A DNA stretch of 64,000 nt from Stenotrophomonas sp. SY1. Lineage in GTDB: Bacteria; Pseudomonadota; Gammaproteobacteria; Xanthomonadales; Xanthomonadaceae. Positions 60,326 through 64,000 of this stretch are shown one piece after another. Every line of letters starts with the position of its first letter. Position 1 is the stretch's first letter. The notes beneath the pieces were generated by a model, which did no database searches, was not told where the DNA came from, and worked only from the letters and a program-made list of their open reading frames with translations. The stretch covers positions 124,001 through 188,000 of the forward strand of contig NZ_JAJOYR010000003.1 of assembly GCF_021202945.1 (NCBI RefSeq), given 5' to 3'. The position numbers were made by a program, and so were the translations under genes.

Positions 60326-60640
60326 GCGGAAGTATGAGAGGTCGCTCACGCTTAAGAACAAGTAGCGGAAGGCGCCGCTTAAAAAATAGGAAATGACCAT
60401 CGCCGCTATGATCACAATAAATTCATGGGACGGCCTGAGCATCCCGTAAGCCAATGCGGCCGACAGAATAAGGCTCGAAACCGCTATTGGAATCTCACCT
60501 GCCCAGGGGGTCCGCATGTTGCCCCCACAGTGTGGGCATTTGTGCGACCAAACATGCATGCTTCCGTAGATGTGGCACATCTGAAAATAGCTAAAGCAGA
60601 ACTTCTTCTTGCAGCTTTTGCATCGCTTCTCGAGAGCCAT
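60320..60640 (-). CDS. Cassette gene: membrane protein with zinc ribbon
   Basis: A 106-residue protein. N-terminal ribbon: EKRCKSCKKKFCFSYFQMC and HKCPHCGGNMRTP, four to six Cys that can bind zinc. Then two transmembrane helices (IAVSSLILSAALAYGML and FIVIIAAMVISYFLSGAF). The TAA stop lies in attC-4. ATG 60640 begins MALEKRC; the longer frame crosses attC-5 and is rejected. Confidence 0.78.
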   Translation of the reverse strand: MALEKRCKSCKKKFCFSYFQMCHIYGSMHVWSHKCPHCGGNMRTPWAGEIPIAVSSLILSAALAYGMLRPSHEFIVIIAAMVISYFLSGAFRYLFLSVSDLSYFRR

Positions 60641-60654
60641 CAGATTCGTCCCGC

Positions 60655-60714
60655 AGCTAACGCCGAAGTTAAGCCGCGCGGCGAAGCGACATCGGCTTGA
60701 ATGAATTGTTAGGC
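60655..60714 (-). repeat. attC-5
   Basis: 60-bp site; plus strand begins AGCTAACGCCG and ends GAATTGTTAGGC. Arms GCCGCGCGGCGAAG / CGACATCGGC. Confidence 0.87.
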
Positions 60715-61038
60715 CTTGAGTGTGGCATATGCGACGCCCGATAGTATCAGCACGAGAACCACTGAGGCAGTCCAGTAGCCAGAGCGAAAGCACCGATCAC
60801 CCAGGACGTTTAGGTGTGAATCTCCTATCGTCCTGTAACTCTTTTGGGTTATGAACCGAACGCTTGGGGCTGACGCTGACGGCTCGGCACCCGGCGGCGG
60901 GGCGATCTTGGCCCAAGTGTTCGGATGGTTTTCCCGGAGGTAACGATCAAAGACCCGGGAGTTGTACGCCGACACAACAAACGTAGGAACGGCGACTATC
61001 GCTGAGAAGGAAAAAATGGCTGCGAGGAAAGTTTCCAT
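60709..61038 (-). CDS. Cassette gene: small membrane protein
   Basis: A 109-residue protein with an N-terminal helix (FLAAIFSFSAIVAVPTFVVSA), a hydrophilic middle (SRVFDRYLRENHPNTWAKI ... SYRTIGDSHLNVLGDRCFR) and a C-terminal helix (TASVVLVLILSGVAYATL). Stop TAA in attC-5. Start ATG 61038, with a TTG one codon earlier. Unknown function. Confidence 0.75.
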   Translation of the reverse strand: METFLAAIFSFSAIVAVPTFVVSAYNSRVFDRYLRENHPNTWAKIAPPPGAEPSASAPSVRFITQKSYRTIGDSHLNVLGDRCFRSGYWTASVVLVLILSGVAYATLKA

Positions 61039-61042
61039 CAAG

Positions 61043-61102
61043 GCCTAACTCTGGAATAAAGCCGACCCGCGAAGCGGGTTCGGCATGAACGAAACGTTAG
61101 GC
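61043..61102 (-). repeat. attC-6
   Basis: 60-bp site with full cores GCCTAAC and GTTAGGC; strong hairpin GCCGACCCGCGAAGCGGGTTCGGC, arms around GCGAAGC. Confidence 0.92.
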
Positions 61103-61491
61103 ATGCGGGCACAGGCCTCGACAAGCCGCCTGACAGCAGAAGTCGCGCACCCTGAGCCATTTCCGTTGCAGCTCATAACATCAGCGGATATGAACTTTCC
61201 GTCGTGCCGCGTCAGGACATAGAAGACCTTGAATCTATCGTCAGTGGGATAGGCTCTGATGTTGTTGGCCGGAGCGCCTACAAGATAGAACTCTATGTCG
61301 AAGGTGCCATTAGCCTTGGCGAAGCGGAGGGAGCTTTCATCGTGCACTTCTTCTTCCAGCGCCACTGCAAAGTGCTGTGCAATGCTGCTGTGCTCGCTGC
61401 CATTGGCGAACTGAATCACGCAAGCGCTATCTGGCGGACCAGTAGCGCTCCCGAGTGCCGCTGTAAGAACGGTGGCAACAGTTATGCTCAT
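61045..61491 (-). CDS. Cassette gene: exported hypothetical protein whose C-terminus is encoded by attC
   Basis: A 148-residue protein with a likely signal peptide (~1-16, SITVATVLTAALGSATG) and Cys residues that may form disulfides (SADVMSCNGNGSGCATS, VEACARMP). The last ~18 residues (NVSFMPNPLRGSALFQS) come from translation straight through attC-6. Unknown function; periplasmic if the signal is real. Confidence 0.72.
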   Translation of the reverse strand: MSITVATVLTAALGSATGPPDSACVIQFANGSEHSSIAQHFAVALEEEVHDESSLRFAKANGTFDIEFYLVGAPANNIRAYPTDDRFKVFYVLTRHDGKFISADVMSCNGNGSGCATSAVRRLVEACARMPNVSFMPNPLRGSALFQS

Positions 61492-61497
61492 AAGCAG

Positions 61498-61557
61498 GCC
61501 TTACTCTGGAATTAAGCCGCGCCGCGTCGCGGCGTCGCCCTGAATGAACTGATAGGC
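61498..61557 (-). repeat. attC-7 (core changed)
   Basis: 60-bp site; begins GCCTTAC and ends GATAGGC in place of GTTAGGC, so the crossover core is altered. Arms GCCGCGCCGCG / CGCGGCGTCGC are intact. Confidence 0.85.
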
Positions 61558-61572
61558 GCTGGTTGCGACGAA

Positions 61573-61929
61573 CTAGTCATGCCAGAACCCCTCACTATTG
61601 AGCCAGGTACATAGCGCTCTTGCCGAGCCTCTCGACTCCGCTGAGTCCAGGCCGAACTCTTTGCTATCAGTCTGAGCTTGGCGAAGCAGTATGTGACCGT
61701 AGATGATCTTTGATTGGTTGAGCGCTCCGAACTGGAACTCCCCGCCAAGATTCCCGCGCTCAATCATGGCTCTGAGTTTGTCAGAAGCCTCAATTGCAGC
61801 CAATTGGGTCAGATCTGACTCGAGAATACGCATGTCTGGCTCAATCTTGTTATCAACGCCGCTGCACAATTCAGGACTGACCGGAGAGCCGGCTACGAGT
61901 GCGATTGCGAGGGTTGCGGATAAGGTCAT
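61573..61929 (-). CDS. Cassette gene: exported hypothetical protein
   Basis: A 118-residue protein with an N-terminal signal-like segment (TLSATLAIALVAGSPVSP), two Cys (PELCSG and ALCTWL) and helical character (SDLTQLAAIEASDKLRAMIE). It resembles small secreted cassette proteins; immunity-type roles are possible but no family is recognised. Stop TGA lies 15 bp before attC-7. Confidence 0.72.
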   Translation of the reverse strand: MTLSATLAIALVAGSPVSPELCSGVDNKIEPDMRILESDLTQLAAIEASDKLRAMIERGNLGGEFQFGALNQSKIIYGHILLRQAQTDSKEFGLDSAESRGSARALCTWLNSEGFWHD

Positions 61930-61935
61930 TGAAGC

Positions 61936-61995
61936 ACCTGACGCCTGAATTAAGCCGAGCGGCTATGCGGCTTCGGCTTGAATGAATTGTTAGGC
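61936..61995 (-). repeat. attC-8
   Basis: 60-bp site; begins ACCTGACGCCTGAATTAAGC and ends GAATTGTTAGGC. Arms around GGCTATGC. Confidence 0.88.
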
Positions 61996-62357
61996 CCCGC
62001 CCAGCGCCCGATGATTGCTGCAACAAGGAGACCAAGCAATCCGCCGGTGTAGGTGGCAATGATTGGCAGGTGCGTTGGCTCGTAGGCGCCACGGTCGCCG
62101 TAGTTCTCAGGGTAGAAAGAAGGCTCGAGTAGCAGCCATGCGGCGATAGCTCCAAAGACGAGGGCTGCAATGGCAGCGCGGAGTTTGTGGCTGGGTGCAG
62201 CGAGATAGGCAACGACTACGACCGCGAGTGCAGCACTGAAACCGGCGCCTGGAAGATGCCAGAATCCAGCAAAGCCAGTTGCAAGGCTTCCAAGCACGCC
62301 CGCAACCGAAAAGCCGCCTAGAACAGCAAAGAATGCCAATGCCCATCTCAGAACCAT
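61950..62357 (-). CDS. Cassette gene: membrane protein, C-terminus encoded by attC
   Basis: A 135-residue protein with four helices (ALAFFAVLGGFSVAGVLGSL, FSAALAVVVVAYLAA, RAAIAALVFGAIAAWLLL, IATYTGGLLGLLVAAIIG). The last ~15 residues (GPNNSFKPKPHSRSA) are translated from attC-8. ATG 62357 has GGAGATGGCA before it; ATG 62363 is too close to the GGAG to be used. Unknown function. Confidence 0.72.
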   Translation of the reverse strand: MVLRWALAFFAVLGGFSVAGVLGSLATGFAGFWHLPGAGFSAALAVVVVAYLAAPSHKLRAAIAALVFGAIAAWLLLEPSFYPENYGDRGAYEPTHLPIIATYTGGLLGLLVAAIIGRWAGPNNSFKPKPHSRSA

Positions 62358-62374
62358 TGCCATCTCCTAGGGGG

Positions 62375-62434
62375 GGCTAGCGGCTGAATTAAGCCGCGCC
62401 GCGAAGCAGCGTCGCCTTGAATGAATTGTTAGGC
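62375..62434 (-). repeat. attC-9
   Basis: 60-bp site; begins GGCTAGCGGCTGAATTAAGC and ends GAATTGTTAGGC. Arms GCCGCGCCGCGAAG / CAGCGTCGCC. Confidence 0.88.
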
Positions 62435-62435
62435 G

Positions 62436-63110
62436 TCAATTTAGCGAAGCTGGTTTGCGATGAACAGTCCATTGGCCGTCCTTAAACATGTATAGAGCAG
62501 ACGACACCCGCATGTTGTCACTCGACTCGTAAAGGGTGCGAATGTTGCGCTCCAGTAGTGAGACGGCCTGACTGTCAGACACAGGGGCATATATCAGGCC
62601 GCCACGCTTTGGTACGCCAACAATCAGTCCGGTCGGGTACTTAACCAGCTGGGTCTGCCAGAACTCATGATCAAGGAAGTAGCTGCTATCCAAATCTGGG
62701 GACTCTCCGGCCACCAGCATGATGCCGCCCTCCCATGGTGTTGCTTGAGGTGCTCCGTAACGTCTCTTGATGTTGAAGATGGCAATTTCGGCTGCTTGTT
62801 CCGGAGTTAGGCCAAGCTCAGAGAACTCCTCTGCATTGAGATTCTGCATGGAATGCTCGCCGTCGATCACGAACCGCACATGCATGTCACCAATGAGGTC
62901 GAACCAGGCGCTATTGATTGTGACTGTCTCGCCATTGTTCAACGTGGCAGTTGTTGGGCCGGTAGCTTTGAACCCGAACTCTTGCTTGTTTGCACCCTCA
63001 ACTTCGCGAAGGATCAGCATAAAGTTCTCATCTGGCGCTTGGCTCTCTGCTGAAAATGTCGGCATTGTGGCTAGTGAAAGGAATAGTGAAATTAGGTACT
63101 TGAGTGCCAT
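62436..63110 (-). CDS. Cassette gene: exported hypothetical protein, possibly DUF1444-like
   Basis: A 224-residue protein, the largest intact cassette product. Signal peptide ~1-21 (YLISLFLSLATMPTFSAES). The body (GLTPEQAAEIAIFNIKRRYG, SSYFLDHEFWQTQLVKYPTG, LIVGVPKRGGLIYAP) recalls DUF1444 proteins, which are normally cytoplasmic, so the match is tentative. It ends 2 bp before attC-9. ATG 63110. Confidence 0.72.
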   Translation of the reverse strand: MALKYLISLFLSLATMPTFSAESQAPDENFMLILREVEGANKQEFGFKATGPTTATLNNGETVTINSAWFDLIGDMHVRFVIDGEHSMQNLNAEEFSELGLTPEQAAEIAIFNIKRRYGAPQATPWEGGIMLVAGESPDLDSSYFLDHEFWQTQLVKYPTGLIVGVPKRGGLIYAPVSDSQAVSLLERNIRTLYESSDNMRVSSALYMFKDGQWTVHRKPASLN

Positions 63111-63125
63111 GATCTTTCCATTGAC

Positions 63126-63187
63126 GCCTAACGCCTGAACTAAGCCGGCGCTGCGAAGCAGCGGTCGGCTTGAATGAATTGCTGGGC
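63126..63187 (-). repeat. attC-10 (core changed)
   Basis: 62-bp site; begins GCCTAACGCCTGAACTAAGC and ends GAATTGCTGGGC, where the right core is GCTGGGC. Confidence 0.85.
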
Positions 63188-63193
63188 TACAAG

Positions 63194-63517
63194 CTAGCGG
63201 AAATGCACTTGCGATCCGTACACAACCTCACCAGCTCGGATTCGTAGTTCTACGTCCGAAAGGCGCTGGTTGATCTTGCGCCAATGCCTCACCTTATGCG
63301 CCAAGAGCGGCAGGCCGAACAGAAGATAGGTGGCTGCGGCTAGGAAAACAGCCGCTGAAATTTCGTGAGGTCGCAGCCAGAGCCATGCCGTGACAACGAG
63401 AGCGCTGAAGATGAGTCCGCCCACTGCTGCAGCAAGAATTGACCGTGATCGCATAACTGATACGGCTTTACGGACGTATGAAAGATCATCAAGCGATATG
63501 CGATCGGAGCTTTCCAT
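63194..63517 (-). CDS. Cassette gene: small membrane protein
   Basis: A 107-residue protein: hydrophilic start (ESSDRISLDDLSYVRKAVSV), two transmembrane helices (ILAAAVGGLIFSALVVTAWLW and AAVFLAAATYLLFGLPLLA), then a basic cytoplasmic tail (KVRHWRKINQRLSDVELRIR). Unknown function. Bounded by attC-10 and attC-11. Confidence 0.75.
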   Translation of the reverse strand: MESSDRISLDDLSYVRKAVSVMRSRSILAAAVGGLIFSALVVTAWLWLRPHEISAAVFLAAATYLLFGLPLLAHKVRHWRKINQRLSDVELRIRAGEVVYGSQVHFR

Positions 63518-63520
63518 GTG

Positions 63521-63580
63521 GCCTAACTCTGGAATTAAGCCGACCCGCGAAGCGGGTTCGGCTTGAATGAACTGTTAGGG
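63521..63580 (-). repeat. attC-11
   Basis: 60-bp site; begins GCCTAAC and ends GTTAGGG. Nearly the same hairpin as attC-6 (GACCCGCGAAGCGGGTTCGG). Confidence 0.92.
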
Positions 63581-64000
63581 CTCACTAGTGCTAGCTTTGC
63601 GCCAAAATCGCTTCTCAACTCTTCTAACATTTGGCGTCTCCGCTAGCGTGGGCAGGTACTCGCTCAACTGAAAAAGTTCCCGATCCGCTAGATTTCCCAA
63701 GAATGGCTTTACCCTGACGAGATTGCCGTAGTGCCTAGCTAATTTTGCAGGCGTGTCATCCACCATCAACACGTGCTCAAGTTTATAGCCGCGTCTCTTT
63801 AACTTGTCGAGATTCTTTGCCCATTCGTAGTCATGGTGCTCTGGGTCAAAACGCATCGTACAGCGCTCCCTAGACCACACGAATTTGAGATCGACATCGT
63901 ATGGAAATATGTTTTCCACAACGGGAGCGGCGTAAAGACGAGTGGACGAGGTCCAAACTGCTAAGTGAAACTGCGATGTCACCTTTGATAGGAACAGGTC
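63575..64000 (-). CDS. Cassette gene, partial: NIF/FCP1-type HAD phosphatase
   Basis: 142 residues are inside the window and the frame is open to the edge, so the N-terminus with the catalytic DxDxT lies outside. Visible: FLSKVTSQFHLAVWTSSTR (HAD motif II region, Thr/Ser after WT), MRFDPEHHDYEWAKNLDKLKRRGY, and HVLMVDDTPAKLARHYGN (motif with the DD pair that binds magnesium). This is the pattern of FCP1/SCP-like (NIF) phosphatases. The stop TAA is in attC-11. Confidence 0.8.
   Translation of the reverse strand, partial: DLFLSKVTSQFHLAVWTSSTRLYAAPVVENIFPYDVDLKFVWSRERCTMRFDPEHHDYEWAKNLDKLKRRGYKLEHVLMVDDTPAKLARHYGNLVRVKPFLGNLADRELFQLSEYLPTLAETPNVRRVEKRFWRKASTSEP

Overview
The window is high-GC chromosomal DNA from a gammaproteobacterium of the Xanthomonadaceae, most likely Stenotrophomonas. 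The signs are a yibN-like rhodanese, secB and gpsA in a row, an Ax21-family outer membrane protein, long TonB-dependent receptors, GTAGGAGCGGCTT-type REP elements, and an array of gene cassettes with ~60-bp attC sites. Species is inference; the layout is read from the sequence.

Region 1 (1-11.8 kb) is mostly general: a partial secreted protein, rhodanese, secB, gpsA, ax21, a TonB receptor with an AraC/PAS regulator, a baeRF-like protein and two zinc alcohol dehydrogenases.

Region 2 (12.0-50.2 kb) is a catabolic locus of about 30 genes in divergent operons, with two HutC-type GntR regulators. A palindrome, TGTCCGGACA, often extended to TTTGTCCGGACAAA, stands 30-100 bp before MFS1, the second TonB receptor, VOC2, the cytochrome/flavoprotein operon and the divergent MFS2/EthD operons. 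A variant precedes the alpha/beta hydrolase. I read these as one regulon. The likely flow is: uptake (TonB receptor, two paralogous OFA-like MFS carriers); oxidation or ring attack (flavoprotein plus c-type cytochrome lipoproteins plus membrane proteins, three VOC proteins, a tandem alpha/beta hydrolase); C-N hydrolysis (three CE4-fold cyclic-imide-hydrolase/allantoinase-like proteins, an isochorismatase-fold amidase, a nitrilase-fold protein); hydration and cleavage of a branched di- or tricarboxylate (LeuC/LeuD-like hydratase, PrpB-like lyase); and CoA-linked breakdown (two CaiB transferases, acyl-CoA dehydrogenase with ETF-QO, MaoC hydratase, CitE-like lyase). The substrate is not shown by the sequence. 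My working guess is a cyclic imide yielding an alkylated maleate or succinate; methyl-substituted maleimides from tetrapyrrole breakdown, such as hematinic acid, would fit the enzyme order.

Region 3 (50.3-58.5 kb) holds small, mostly unlinked genes: two GFA-fold proteins, a VOC protein, DUF1653, an excalibur protein, two convergent L,D-transpeptidases and several small membrane proteins. It ends in a wrecked composite reading frame.

Region 4 (58.4-64 kb) is the distal end of a chromosomal integron. Eleven attC sites of ~60 bp separate one-gene cassettes, all read leftwards, so the integrase and attI should lie to the right, outside the window. The leftmost attC sites are the most decayed. 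One cassette with no intact frame is a broken Imm53 immunity gene. The last cassette is cut by the window edge.
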